Shown: positions 26,891 through 36,802, counted from the first letter of the stretch. The stretch: DNA of 64,000 nt from an uncultured Bacteroidota bacterium (GCA_903919075.1 CAIXGR010000097.1:62001-126000); one strand, 5' to 3'. Notes: generated by a model not told the origin, from the sequence alone. A program made the numbers and translations.

Positions 26891-27664
26891 ATGCCTCTTG
26901 GATCAGAAATGGCTTTAAACGATAGTTTTTCGGCATTTGAAAAATTTTATATCCGCCTGTTAGGGGCACCCGTTAATGGCTTGCGCATTCGCGCTCGCAG
27001 GGTATTGCCCCAAATAACCGACCGGTATAAAAACATTATGGATGCTGGCTGTGGGCCAGGTGTATTTACATTTGATATTGCCAAAAGATTTCCGAATGCG
27101 ATAGTTACCGGAGTTGATATTGATGAGCAAGCGCTAAGTGATAACCGAAATATTGCCTCGAAATTAGGGCTTAAAAATTGCGCTTTCGAATATCAGGATT
27201 TGACAAAAATGACCGAAGAAAACCGGTTTGACCTTGTGGTAACAGTAGATAATCTTGAGCACCTTGAAGATGATTTAGACGCCTTGAAGCGTTATTATAA
27301 AGCTCTTGTAAAGGGCGGCGAAATTATGATTCACGTTCCGGGTTATGAGCGTAGGTGGTTGGTTTTTGGCTGGGCCGTAAATTTTGATGTTGAAGGGCAC
27401 TTTCGGCCAGGATATACTAAAGATGAGTTACAGAAAAAACTTGAAACCGCAGGGTTTAAAGTAGAAGAAATATACTACACTTATGGCTGGATAGAAACCA
27501 TAACTAATAATATATCGTACTGGATTACCGGCGCACAAATGAAAAACAAATTGTTTTATGCCATGGTGTTTCCTTTTTTAAATTCATTTTCCTACTTCGG
27601 AAGAAATAGCCGGCCCAAAAAAGGGGCGGGTGTTTTTGCAAGAGCGGTAAAGGCCTCTGCCTAA
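26891..27664 (+). CDS. Class I SAM-dependent methyltransferase
   Basis: A 257-residue protein with motif I IMDAGCGPGVFTFDI (around residue 48), the acidic GVDIDEQ after strand 2, and VTVDNLEHLEDD. The C-terminal part resembles UbiE/bacterial glycan methyltransferases with the HVPGYERRW segment. Its position between the helical-barrel protein and a glycosyltransferase suggests methylation of a sugar in the same polymer. It is unlike the methyltransferase at 15045. Confidence 0.82.
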   Translation: MPLGSEMALNDSFSAFEKFYIRLLGAPVNGLRIRARRVLPQITDRYKNIMDAGCGPGVFTFDIAKRFPNAIVTGVDIDEQALSDNRNIASKLGLKNCAFEYQDLTKMTEENRFDLVVTVDNLEHLEDDLDALKRYYKALVKGGEIMIHVPGYERRWLVFGWAVNFDVEGHFRPGYTKDELQKKLETAGFKVEEIYYTYGWIETITNNISYWITGAQMKNKLFYAMVFPFLNSFSYFGRNSRPKKGAGVFARAVKASA

Positions 27665-27695
27665 AACGCATTAAGACTGACTGCCCAGAAAAAGA

Positions 27696-28838
27696 ATGAA
27701 AAAGAAGATACTGATTCTCGGTTTAAAAAATATTAAGCAAAACCGGCGAATGTACCGGCAAGTGAAGTATTTAAAAGATATATACGATGTATCGGCCATG
27801 GGGTACGACTCTCCTGAAATTGAAGGTGTTCCCTTTTATAAAATAATCCCTCAATTTAAATATTTCTCCAGTCCGGAAAAGGCATGGGTGGCTTTTTTAA
27901 TTTTGTTCGGGTTTTATAAGTTGGCATACAAACACATGTATAAGTATGATTTCAAACCCGAAATACTATCACAGCAAAACTACGATTTGATCATCGTTCA
28001 CGATCTTCGTCCCTTTCCACTTATCGACGGCATAATAAACCCTTCCACGCCTATTATATGCGATGCTCATGAATACTATCTTGATATGGGGGGCACCAAT
28101 TCACTTGCCGATTATATATTAAATAAGTTAGATGCCTCTTTAACCAAAAAATATTTATATGGCTTAAAGTATATTACAACCGTTGGCAATTGGATTGCTG
28201 AAGAATATAAGCGCATAACCCAGGCACAGGTATATGTAATAACAAGTGCATCGGAATATCATAACTTACAGCCTTTGCCGGTTGACCCTAAAAAAATTAA
28301 AATTATTCATCACGGCTTAGCGGTACCTGATAGAAAAACAGAAATAATGATTCAAGCCGCCGATTTTCTAGATGAGCGGTTTTCTATTGATATCATGATG
28401 ATAACCCTTACTTTTGATGAGCAATACCTGGATTATTTGAAAAAAATGTGCGGTGGCAAAAAAAATGTGCGGATTATTCCACCGGTTGATGCGTCGGATT
28501 TAGTTGCATATACTAATACCTATGATATTGGATTGTTTGTGTTACCCTCTTCTCTTCTTTCGCACGCACATGCGCTGCCCAATAAAATTTTTGAATATGT
28601 TCAAGCCCGGCTAATGGTTGCGGTTAGCCCCAATCCGGAAATGAAAACCTTTGTTGAAAAATATAATGTTGGCATGGTGGCATCAGACTATACACCCAAG
28701 GCGATGGCAAATTTGCTTAACAGCCTTTCTGCCGAACAAATAACTCAATATAAAATGAATAGCCACTCGGCTGCGAAAGAACTGAGTGCCGAAAACGAAA
28801 TGATAAAGCTTAAAAACATAATAAACACTATTATATAA
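27696..28838 (+). CDS. GT4-like glycosyltransferase
   Basis: A 380-residue GT-B-type protein. The N-lobe begins KKKILILGLKNIKQNRRMYRQ and has LIIVHDLRPFPLID and CDAHEYYLD. The C-lobe has IIHHGLAVPDRK and the donor-site region ANKIFEYVQARLMVAVSP, matching the GT4 superfamily, although no full E-x7-E motif is evident. It should add one sugar in the cytosol. Its stop codon directly abuts the ATG of the second asnB (28839), so the two are translationally coupled. Confidence 0.78.
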   Translation: MKKKILILGLKNIKQNRRMYRQVKYLKDIYDVSAMGYDSPEIEGVPFYKIIPQFKYFSSPEKAWVAFLILFGFYKLAYKHMYKYDFKPEILSQQNYDLIIVHDLRPFPLIDGIINPSTPIICDAHEYYLDMGGTNSLADYILNKLDASLTKKYLYGLKYITTVGNWIAEEYKRITQAQVYVITSASEYHNLQPLPVDPKKIKIIHHGLAVPDRKTEIMIQAADFLDERFSIDIMMITLTFDEQYLDYLKKMCGGKKNVRIIPPVDASDLVAYTNTYDIGLFVLPSSLLSHAHALPNKIFEYVQARLMVAVSPNPEMKTFVEKYNVGMVASDYTPKAMANLLNSLSAEQITQYKMNSHSAAKELSAENEMIKLKNIINTII

Positions 28839-30746
28839 ATGTGCGGCCTTACAGGAATAATATCTTTTAAACTGGGGGGTGACTTTTTAGCCGAAGACAT
28901 CGAACGAATGAATATTGCCGTATCACATCGTGGGCCCGATGACGAAGGATTTCTTTTGGTAAACGACAAGAATACAGAGCAGTTTCATGGAAACGACAGT
29001 GTTCAAAAAACATTAAACGCGCATATCTCTGATGCAAAAAACAAAAAAGCAGCAATAGCATTAGGCCATCGCCGCCTCTCCATTAACGACCTAAGTTATT
29101 TGGGGCACCAGCCCATGAATTACCTTGACAGATACTGGCTTCTGTTTAACGGAGAAATATATAATTATATTGAAATACGTGATGAGCTTTTAACTTCTGG
29201 CTATGTATTCAAATCTCACAGCGATAGCGAAGTGATACTTGCAGCTTACGATAAATGGGGCGTTAACTGCCTGCAACGCTTTAATGGAATGTGGTCAATT
29301 GTTATTTACGACAAAAAAACCGGCGAAATATTTTTAGCTCGCGACCGGTTTGGGGTAAAACCACTTTATTATTATAAAGATGAAAACTATTTCATTTTTG
29401 CTTCGGAAATAAAAGCTATTTTAAACCATAGCGCCGTTGCAAGAATTCCTAACATTGATTTTTGTCGTAACTATTTGCAAAAGGGGGATATAGAACACGA
29501 AAAATTTACGGCGTTTAAAAACATTTATCACTTCGATAACGGTTCGTTTATTAAAGGCAAAGTTTCTGAGTTTCGTTCTCAAAATTTAAAGGAAGAAAAG
29601 TTTTATTCATTTCAGTTCACATCAAAAAACGAACCCTTCGATGAAAAAAAAGCGCAGGGGTATGCTGAAAGCTATTTGGCACTTTTAAAAGATTGTGTAC
29701 GCTTACGCTTGCGTAGTGATGTAAAAGTTGGCTCAGCACTATCCGGTGGCCTTGATAGCTCTTCGGTTGTTTATCTGGTAAACCAGTTATTAAAAGAAGA
29801 ATCAAAAACCGAAATTCAGGAAACCTTTTCTTCGGTATATAAAACCCCGGGCACAGAGGCTTGCGATGAAAGTCGTTTTATTGATCAGCTTTCTGGTTTT
29901 TTAAACGTGCGCTCCAATCAAATAGAGCCGGACGTAAAAGACATTATCAAAGAACATGAGAAAATGATTTGGGCCATGGATAACCCACCGGGCAACTCAC
30001 TTATGTCAAGCTGGCATACTTTTAAACTCGTTGCATCAACACCAGTAAAGGTTACCCTAGATGGACAAGGAGCTGACGAAGTGCAGGGCGGATATCTTAG
30101 GTATATGGTAAATTATTTTGCCCACCTTTCGTTTGGCGAAATAAAAAAGCAGTATTCCTTCTTCTGCAAAATACCACGGGCAAAAAATTTTATTTTTGCC
30201 GGAGTTTTTTTTAATGTTTTACGCAGGCTGGGTCTTATTGGTCTGGTTAGCTCATTAATGAAAACTTTGGGCAGCCTTACAAGCCCAGGGCTTACTATTA
30301 ACGAAGCTTTATTTCAGGATTTCAACACCAGCCTTTCAACACTAATTCATTATTCTGACCGCACATCTATGGCCTTTAGCATAGAATCGAGAATGCCGTT
30401 TATGGATTATCGCATGGTTGAGTTTTGGTTTAAAATACCTTCTATTTATAAACTGCATAACGGGTGGACCAAATACATTGCAAGAGAAGCAATGAACACC
30501 CATTTGCCCGATGATGTTGCTTGGAGAAAAGACAAGATTGGGTGGGCAATACCAGAAGATTTTTGGTTTAACGGCCCCCTAAAAAAAGAGTTTGATGAAA
30601 CCATTGCCTCTTCACATTTTGTAAACCAAATACAAAAGGGCCTAAGCCCTATAGGCGTGCTGTATATTGACCGTGGGCTGGATTACAAAATGAGGCTATT
30701 TAATTTGGCCGTATGGCACCGTGTTTTTTTCGAAACAAACCCTTAA
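28839..30746 (+). CDS. asnB: Asparagine synthase (glutamine-hydrolysing), second copy
   Basis: A 635-residue AsnB-type enzyme with Cys2 (MCGLTGI), SHRGPDDEG (29-37), FNGEIYNY, a PP-loop SGGLDSS (302-308) and LDGQGADEVQGGY. Compared with the copy at 23863 it carries an extra ~30 residues (about 42-72) inside the glutaminase domain. The two copies differ throughout, so this is not a recent duplication. It may amidate a sugar acid or an amino acid attached to the glycan. It ends just before a hairpin (30748-30766) that probably closes this transcript. Confidence 0.87.
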   Translation: MCGLTGIISFKLGGDFLAEDIERMNIAVSHRGPDDEGFLLVNDKNTEQFHGNDSVQKTLNAHISDAKNKKAAIALGHRRLSINDLSYLGHQPMNYLDRYWLLFNGEIYNYIEIRDELLTSGYVFKSHSDSEVILAAYDKWGVNCLQRFNGMWSIVIYDKKTGEIFLARDRFGVKPLYYYKDENYFIFASEIKAILNHSAVARIPNIDFCRNYLQKGDIEHEKFTAFKNIYHFDNGSFIKGKVSEFRSQNLKEEKFYSFQFTSKNEPFDEKKAQGYAESYLALLKDCVRLRLRSDVKVGSALSGGLDSSSVVYLVNQLLKEESKTEIQETFSSVYKTPGTEACDESRFIDQLSGFLNVRSNQIEPDVKDIIKEHEKMIWAMDNPPGNSLMSSWHTFKLVASTPVKVTLDGQGADEVQGGYLRYMVNYFAHLSFGEIKKQYSFFCKIPRAKNFIFAGVFFNVLRRLGLIGLVSSLMKTLGSLTSPGLTINEALFQDFNTSLSTLIHYSDRTSMAFSIESRMPFMDYRMVEFWFKIPSIYKLHNGWTKYIAREAMNTHLPDDVAWRKDKIGWAIPEDFWFNGPLKKEFDETIASSHFVNQIQKGLSPIGVLYIDRGLDYKMRLFNLAVWHRVFFETNP

Positions 30747-30747
30747 T

Positions 30748-30776
30748 GGGTTATTATGTATAACCCTTCTTTATTT
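30748..30776 (+). terminator. Probable intrinsic terminator closing the first glycan operon
   Basis: GGGTTAT and ATAACCC form a perfect 7-bp stem around a 5-base loop, starting 2 bases after the asnB stop and followed by the T-rich TTCTTTATTT. It separates the asnB operon from the CDP-sugar operon at 30932. Confidence 0.6.
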
Positions 30777-30931
30777 CCCCGTATAAACGGCTCATAATCA
30801 ACCAAATTTACTCTAAGCGCTTTTCAAATTATAGAATTTCTGAATCAGAATATCTATGCTATTTTCGTGCGTGTAATCTTACTTGATTAGACAATGTTTA
30901 GTCAGGAATAATAAAAGGCGGGTATAAAAAT

Positions 30932-31705
30932 ATGAAGTTAGTAATTCTTGCCGGTGGCTTAGGTACCCGGCTTTCTGAAGAAACAGATATTCGGCCAAAG
31001 CCAATGGTTGAAATTGGCGGCAAGCCCATTTTGTGGCATATTATGAATATTTACTCGTATTACGGGGTTAATGAGTTTGTAGTTTGCCTTGGCTATAAGG
31101 GCTATTTGGTAAAGGAATATTTTGCCAACTATTTTCTGCACCAATCTGATGTAACGATAGATTTATCGAATAACCAGATGAAAATTCATAACACGGCAAC
31201 TGAAAACTGGAAAATTACTTTGGTTGATACCGGGCAAGATACCTTAACCGGCGGGCGTATAAAGCGCATACAGAAATATGTGAATGATGAAACCTTTTGC
31301 CTTACCTACGGCGACGGGGTTGGAAATGTAGAGATAGATAAATTGGTTGCTTTTCATAAAAAGAATGGCAAGTTGTGTACCGTTACATCAGTGCAACCTA
31401 CCGGTAGATTCGGGGTGTTGAATATTAATGACGATGAAAGGGTAGAATCGTTTTTTGAAAAACGCCAGGAAGACAGCGGCTGGATTAATGCCGGCTTTTT
31501 TGTTTGCGAGCCTAAAATATTCGACTATATAAAAGGTGACAGCACCATTTGGGAGCGCGACCCGTTAGAAGGCCTTGCCAGCGATGGGCAGTTGATGGCT
31601 TTTAAACACAAAGGGTTTTGGAAACCAATGGATACTTTAAAAGATAAGCAAGACTTAAACGAATTATGGAGTAGCGGAACCGCTGCGTGGAAACTTTGGA
31701 AATAA
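30932..31705 (+). CDS. rfbF: Glucose-1-phosphate cytidylyltransferase
   Basis: A 257-residue enzyme that makes CDP-glucose from CTP and glucose-1-phosphate, the entry to CDP-3,6-dideoxyhexoses. It opens with the nucleotidyltransferase signature LVILAGGLGTRLSEETD, then RPKPMVEIGGKPILWH, and has YGDGVGNV and WINAGFFVCEP. Length matches the family (~257). It is 6 bases ahead of the CDP-glucose 4,6-dehydratase gene, in the usual rfbF-rfbG-rfbH order. Confidence 0.95.
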   Translation: MKLVILAGGLGTRLSEETDIRPKPMVEIGGKPILWHIMNIYSYYGVNEFVVCLGYKGYLVKEYFANYFLHQSDVTIDLSNNQMKIHNTATENWKITLVDTGQDTLTGGRIKRIQKYVNDETFCLTYGDGVGNVEIDKLVAFHKKNGKLCTVTSVQPTGRFGVLNINDDERVESFFEKRQEDSGWINAGFFVCEPKIFDYIKGDSTIWERDPLEGLASDGQLMAFKHKGFWKPMDTLKDKQDLNELWSSGTAAWKLWK

Positions 31706-31711
31706 CCACCC

Positions 31712-32773
31712 ATGGATTTATTCAATAATTTTTACAAAGGAAAAAAAGTTCTTGTAACCGGCGATACCGGATTCAAGGGTTCGTGGATGTGTATTTGGCT
31801 TAACGAATTGGGGGCCGATGTTTATGGCTACGCATTGCCGGCAAAAACAAAAGACGACAACTTTGTAAAAGCAAATCTTGCCAAGGTTATTCACCACCAT
31901 GATGGCGATGTAAGAAACGGCGCCGAGTTGAAAAAAATATTTGCCCAGGTGCAGCCCGATATTGCCATACACATGGCGGCTCAACCTTTAGTGTTGCCTT
32001 CGTACAACGACCCGGTTGAAACTTTTGAAACCAATATTATGGGCACTGTAAATTTCTTTGAAGCAGTGCGCCATACGCCTTCGGTTAAAGTTGCCTTAAA
32101 TATTACCAGCGATAAATGTTATCAAAATAACGAATGGGTTTGGGGCTACCGCGAAAACGACCCTATGGGTGGCGATGACCCTTATAGTGCATCAAAAGGC
32201 TGTTCAGAGTTGGTTACAAATTCATATCGTAAGTCGTTTTTTCAATCTGGAAAATGTCTTGTTGCTTCGGCACGAGCCGGTAATGTAATTGGCGGTGGCG
32301 ATTGGGCCGATTACCGGATTATACCCGATGTGTTCCGCGCCTATTTTTCGAAGAACGAACTTATTATTCGCAATCCGGCATCAACCCGGCCATGGCAATT
32401 AGTTTTAGAGCCGGTGTTTGGATATATGAAGCTGGCGGAAACCTTACACGAAACAGGCGAAGAGTTTACCGGTGGCTGGAATTTTGGCCCTATAAGCAGC
32501 GAGCACTATAGCGTAGCCGATGTTATTAAAGGCATTACCAAAATTATTCCTGATTTAAAATATAAGCCCGATGGTAATGCGGTTAAGCCGCACGAAGCGA
32601 AGCTATTGAAACTTGACATTTCAAAATCGCTGGCTTACCTGGATTGGAGGCCCTTGTTGAATTTTGAAGAAACCATACAATACACTGCCGAGGGATACCT
32701 GGCGGAAAAAGAAAGTAATAATGTTTATAAAAGCAGAGTGGAGCAAATAAAAAATTACGCTGCTAAATTTTGA
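31712..32773 (+). CDS. rfbG: CDP-glucose 4,6-dehydratase
   Basis: A 353-residue extended SDR converting CDP-glucose to CDP-4-keto-6-deoxyglucose. Marks: VLVTGDTGFKGSWMCIWL (NAD site), HMAAQPLV, the Ser-containing ITSDKCYQN, and the catalytic DPYSASKG (Tyr-x-x-x-Lys). RPWQLVLEP near residue 228 is also typical for this family. Length is normal. It lies between rfbF (6 bases) and rfbH (3 bases). Confidence 0.95.
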   Translation: MDLFNNFYKGKKVLVTGDTGFKGSWMCIWLNELGADVYGYALPAKTKDDNFVKANLAKVIHHHDGDVRNGAELKKIFAQVQPDIAIHMAAQPLVLPSYNDPVETFETNIMGTVNFFEAVRHTPSVKVALNITSDKCYQNNEWVWGYRENDPMGGDDPYSASKGCSELVTNSYRKSFFQSGKCLVASARAGNVIGGGDWADYRIIPDVFRAYFSKNELIIRNPASTRPWQLVLEPVFGYMKLAETLHETGEEFTGGWNFGPISSEHYSVADVIKGITKIIPDLKYKPDGNAVKPHEAKLLKLDISKSLAYLDWRPLLNFEETIQYTAEGYLAEKESNNVYKSRVEQIKNYAAKF

Positions 32774-32776
32774 CCG

Positions 32777-34093
32777 ATGACAAATTCGAAAGCAGAAATT
32801 ATTAAAGGAGAAATTTTTGACCTCATCAAGCGATACCATGATGAAGTATACAAGACTAAAACATTTGTACCCGGCGAATCGAGCGTACCGGTAAGTGGAA
32901 AAGTATTTGATGAAAAGGAGTTGCAGCTAATGACCGAGGCAACGCTGGATGGTCATTTTACAACCGGCCGGTTTAATACTGCCTTCGAAAAAAAGCTGGC
33001 TAAGTTTATTGGGGTGCGTAGCCTTATTACGGTAAACTCGGGCTCATCAGCCAATTTGATAGCGGCAGCAACACTTACTGCTGAGGAGTTAGGCGACCGT
33101 GCGTTAAGGCCCGGTGATGAATTTATAACCGTATCGGTTTCTTTTCCTACTACTATCAATCCGCTTTTAATGTTTGGATTGACACCGGTGTTTTTGGATG
33201 TTGAAATACCAACCTACGAAATTGATATTACCAGACTGGAAGAAGCCATTGGCCCTAAAACTAAAGCCATTGTTATTGCCCACACTTTAGGAAACACATT
33301 TAAAGTTGAAGAGATACAGAAGATAGCCAAGAAGCATAAGTTGTGGCTGATTGAAGACTGCTGCGATGCATTAGGCGCTACTTATAACAACAAACACGTT
33401 GGCACATTTGGCGACATTGGCACATTAAGTTTTTACCCGGCTCACCACATTACTATGGGCGAAGGCGGTGCGGTATTTACCGGCGACCCGAAGCTGAAAA
33501 AAATAATGGAATCGTACCGGGATTGGGGCAGAGATTGCTGGTGCGAGCCGGGAAAAGAAGATACCTGCGGCAAACGTTTTCAATGGCAATTGGGCGATTT
33601 GCCTTTTGGCTACGACCATAAATACATTTATTCAAGGCTTGGGTTTAATTTAAAAATCACCGATATGCAAGCCGCACTGGGCTTGGCGCAAATAGATAAG
33701 CTGCCTGAGTTTGTAAGAATAAGACGACATAACTTCGACCGGTTGAAGGCGGGGCTGGCTGATTTAACTGATAAATTAATATTGCCCGAAGCTACACCTA
33801 ATTCAAACCCATCGTGGTTTGGTTTTTTAATTACGTTGAAACCAGATGCCGGTATTACCCGGAATGAATTGATATTTAAATTAACGCAGCATAAAATTGG
33901 CACCCGCTTATTGTTTGCCGGTAGCATTATAAAACAGCCTTATTTTAAAAATCATGCTTACCGCGTAGTGGGCGATTTGAAAAACTCGGATATTGTTTTA
34001 AATCAAACCTTCTGGATAGGCGTAACGCCAATGATTAATGATGAGATGATTGATTACATGATTGAGGTGTTTCATAAAATACTGAAAGATTAA
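32777..34093 (+). CDS. rfbH: CDP-4-keto-6-deoxyglucose 3-dehydrase (E1)
   Basis: A 438-residue PMP- and iron-sulfur-dependent enzyme that removes the 3-hydroxyl to begin 3,6-dideoxyhexose formation. The usual PLP lysine is replaced by His224 in FYPAHHITMGEGG, as in all E1 enzymes. The [2Fe-2S] ligands fit the C-x57-C-x-C-x7-C pattern exactly: Cys196, Cys254, Cys256, Cys264. The enzyme needs a reductase partner (E3); none is encoded in the window, so a general ferredoxin reductase may serve. Confidence 0.95.
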   Translation: MTNSKAEIIKGEIFDLIKRYHDEVYKTKTFVPGESSVPVSGKVFDEKELQLMTEATLDGHFTTGRFNTAFEKKLAKFIGVRSLITVNSGSSANLIAAATLTAEELGDRALRPGDEFITVSVSFPTTINPLLMFGLTPVFLDVEIPTYEIDITRLEEAIGPKTKAIVIAHTLGNTFKVEEIQKIAKKHKLWLIEDCCDALGATYNNKHVGTFGDIGTLSFYPAHHITMGEGGAVFTGDPKLKKIMESYRDWGRDCWCEPGKEDTCGKRFQWQLGDLPFGYDHKYIYSRLGFNLKITDMQAALGLAQIDKLPEFVRIRRHNFDRLKAGLADLTDKLILPEATPNSNPSWFGFLITLKPDAGITRNELIFKLTQHKIGTRLLFAGSIIKQPYFKNHAYRVVGDLKNSDIVLNQTFWIGVTPMINDEMIDYMIEVFHKILKD

Positions 34094-34116
34094 TACCATT
34101 ACTTACTTTCTCCTAA

Positions 34117-34998
34117 ATGAAAATTCTTTTAACCGGTGGTTCCGGATTTATCGGTAAAAACATTAAGGAATCTTTTTTAAAAGATAAATATCAGATTTTT
34201 GCCCCGCCCCGTGCCGAGCTGGATTGCAGTAACGATAAAAGTGTAGAAGATTTTTTCCGGAAACATTCATTTGATGTTGTTATCAATTCGGCCATTAAGC
34301 CCAGCCACAGGAATGCGGCTGACACCAAAGGAATTTTATACACCAACTCGCGCATAATTTTCAATTTGCTGAAGCATCAAAGTTCGTGGGGCAAGATGAT
34401 TAATATGGGCTCCGGTGCTATTTATGATATGGAGCACTACCAGCCCAAAATGAAGGAAGAATATTTTGGAACGCATATACCGGCTGATGAACATGGCTAC
34501 ACCAAATACATTTTCGGCTTGCTGTTTCCGCATTATAAAAATGTGACCGACTTTAGGATTTTTGGTGTTTTTGGGAAGTATGAAGATTACACCATCAGGT
34601 TTATTTCGAACGCTATCTGCAAAACTTTATTCGATTTGCCGGTAACCATAAAGCAAAACCGAAAGCTGGATTATTTGTTTATAGATGATTTGATGCCCGT
34701 TTTAGATTATTTTATTACCCATGATGCGAAATATTCGGAGTATAATATTACGCCGGATAGCTCTATTGAGCTCCTGAAAATTGCGCAGATGGTTAAAGCC
34801 ATCTCCGGTAAAAGCGGAGATATTATTATTGGCAAGGATGGCTTAGGCCCGGAATACAGCGGAGACAATACAAGATTGAAAAACGAAATAAAAAATTTAG
34901 CGTTTACGCCGATTGAGAAAAGTGTTGAGGGGCTTTACAATTGGTATAAAACGAATAAATCCGACTTAGACATTAATAAACTTTTAGTAGATAAATAA
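34117..34998 (+). CDS. Short SDR epimerase/reductase with His in place of the catalytic Tyr
   Basis: A 293-residue extended SDR. The NAD(P) motif is ILLTGGSGFIGKNI and the active-site Ser region is MGSGAIYD. At the Tyr-x-x-x-Lys site the sequence reads EHGYTKY: Lys130 is present but the Tyr position (126) is His, encoded CAT (one base from TAT). Its place after rfbH suggests a reductase of the CDP-4-keto-3,6-dideoxy sugar (paratose/abequose synthase role). The missing Tyr weakens that assignment: it may use Tyr128 or another residue, or have another role. Confidence 0.75.
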   Translation: MKILLTGGSGFIGKNIKESFLKDKYQIFAPPRAELDCSNDKSVEDFFRKHSFDVVINSAIKPSHRNAADTKGILYTNSRIIFNLLKHQSSWGKMINMGSGAIYDMEHYQPKMKEEYFGTHIPADEHGYTKYIFGLLFPHYKNVTDFRIFGVFGKYEDYTIRFISNAICKTLFDLPVTIKQNRKLDYLFIDDLMPVLDYFITHDAKYSEYNITPDSSIELLKIAQMVKAISGKSGDIIIGKDGLGPEYSGDNTRLKNEIKNLAFTPIEKSVEGLYNWYKTNKSDLDINKLLVDK

Positions 34999-35005
34999 TT
35001 TGACG

Positions 35006-36802
35006 ATGATAAAAGTGACTGACTATATAGCCAAACGGCTAAAGGAATATGGCGTTAAACACGTATTTATGGTTACCGGTGGTGGCGCTATGCATTTAAA
35101 CGATTCGCTGGGCACCAATTTTGAATACATATGTAACCACCACGAACAGGCTTGCGCTATTGCTGCCGAAGGATACTCGAGAGTAAATGGAGAGTTGGGT
35201 GTGGTGAATGTAACTACCGGTCCCGGTGGTTTAAATGCGCTTAATGGCGTAATGGGACAGTGGACAGATTCTGTTCCTGCCTTGTATATCTCCGGCCAGG
35301 TTAAGTTTGAGACTACCATTTACTCGTGCCCTGAGGTAACCGGTTTACGCCAATTGGGCGACCAAGAGGTAGATATAGTAAGCATAGTAAAACCCATTAC
35401 CAAGTATGCGGTAATGATTACTAACCCCGAGGACATAAGATACATTTTAGAAAAGGCAATTCACTTAGCCACTACCGGCAGGCCCGGGCCGGTGTGGATT
35501 GATGTGCCATTAAACGTGCAAGGTGCTTTGGTTGATGAAACTAAACTGAAGGGGTACACACCGGAACCGGAAGACATTAAAAAAAGAGATGCCGTTTTAG
35601 ATGCGCAAATAAAAACGCTGATTGAAAAGCTTAAAACTGCCGAGCGCCCAGTGTTGTACGTTGGCAATGGTATTCGCATTTCAAAAGCCATAGAACCGCT
35701 TTTTCAGTTTGCTGAGAAGCTTAATATACCTATAGTAACTGCTATTAGCGGGCATGACCTTGTTCCGTTCGATCATCCATTATTATATGGCAAGCCGGGT
35801 ATTTGTGGCGATAGAATTGGGAATGTAATGGTTGAAAACAGTGACCTGTTAATGGTAATAGGTACTCGGTTAAGTATTCGTCAAATTGGGTTCAACTTTA
35901 CAACTTTTGCTAAGTATGCATACAAGGTAATGGTAGATGTTGATTGGGCGGAATTGAACAAGCCTACCTTAAAAATGGACTTGAAAATTAATAGCGACAT
36001 AAAATTATTTTTCGACCACTTGCTTCCTGCTATTCAAAATGAAAAATTTAGTCCGTATACAAAATGGATAAACTGGGCTAATGATAGAAAAAAACAACTG
36101 CCTACAATTTTGCAGGATAATCCGGTAACCAATAATAATTACGCTAACTCATACATTTTTGCCGATGAGCTTTTCAAGCAACTGAACAAAGGTGCTGTAG
36201 CTTTAACCGGAAATGGCACTGCGTATACTTCAACTTACCAGGTAATGAAGGTAAAAGATGGCGTTCGGGTTATTGCTAACCAGGGTTGTGCCTCTATGGG
36301 GTATGATTTACCTGCCGGGGTAGGTGCTTGCGTTGCTAATGATAAAAAACCAGTAGTGGTTATTACCGGCGATGGCAGCTTGCAGATGAATATACAGGAG
36401 CTTCAAACTATTCAAACCTATAAATTGCCTATTAAGTTGTTTGTTTTAGAAAACCAGGGCTATGTTTCTATCAGAAATACGCAAACCGCTTATTTCAACA
36501 AAAGATATATTGGTTCATCGCCCGAAGGAGGGGTTATTTGCCCCGATTTGGAAAAAATAGCCTATGCCTATGGCCTTCCTTTTAAAAGAGTGAGCACAAA
36601 TACCGATTTAAAACAAACCATAGCCGAAGTTTTAGCCATGGACGGCCCTGTTGTTTGCGAAGTGGTGATTGACCCGGCCCAAACCCTATACCCAAAAGCC
36701 TCATCGAAAATGAATGCCGAGGGCAAAATGGAGTCTATGCCGTTGGATGTAATGTTTCCGTTTCTTAGCGATGAAGAACAGGCACTGTGCAGGTGGAAAT
36801 AA
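35006..36802 (+). CDS. Thiamine-pyrophosphate-dependent enzyme of the acetolactate synthase family
   Basis: A 598-residue ThDP enzyme, start at the ATG at 35006 (TTG at 35000 is less likely). The N-terminal domain has MVTGGGAMHLND and the activating Glu in HHEQACAIAAEGY; the C-terminal ThDP site is GDGSLQMNIQELQTIQ followed by VLENQGY. In the context rfbF-rfbG-rfbH the closest known logic is YerE of Yersinia, a ThDP enzyme that adds a two-carbon unit from pyruvate to CDP-4-keto-3,6-dideoxyglucose on the way to yersiniose. Whether this protein acts that way, or is a carboligase or decarboxylase working with the next two genes, is inference. Confidence 0.83.
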   Translation: MIKVTDYIAKRLKEYGVKHVFMVTGGGAMHLNDSLGTNFEYICNHHEQACAIAAEGYSRVNGELGVVNVTTGPGGLNALNGVMGQWTDSVPALYISGQVKFETTIYSCPEVTGLRQLGDQEVDIVSIVKPITKYAVMITNPEDIRYILEKAIHLATTGRPGPVWIDVPLNVQGALVDETKLKGYTPEPEDIKKRDAVLDAQIKTLIEKLKTAERPVLYVGNGIRISKAIEPLFQFAEKLNIPIVTAISGHDLVPFDHPLLYGKPGICGDRIGNVMVENSDLLMVIGTRLSIRQIGFNFTTFAKYAYKVMVDVDWAELNKPTLKMDLKINSDIKLFFDHLLPAIQNEKFSPYTKWINWANDRKKQLPTILQDNPVTNNNYANSYIFADELFKQLNKGAVALTGNGTAYTSTYQVMKVKDGVRVIANQGCASMGYDLPAGVGACVANDKKPVVVITGDGSLQMNIQELQTIQTYKLPIKLFVLENQGYVSIRNTQTAYFNKRYIGSSPEGGVICPDLEKIAYAYGLPFKRVSTNTDLKQTIAEVLAMDGPVVCEVVIDPAQTLYPKASSKMNAEGKMESMPLDVMFPFLSDEEQALCRWK

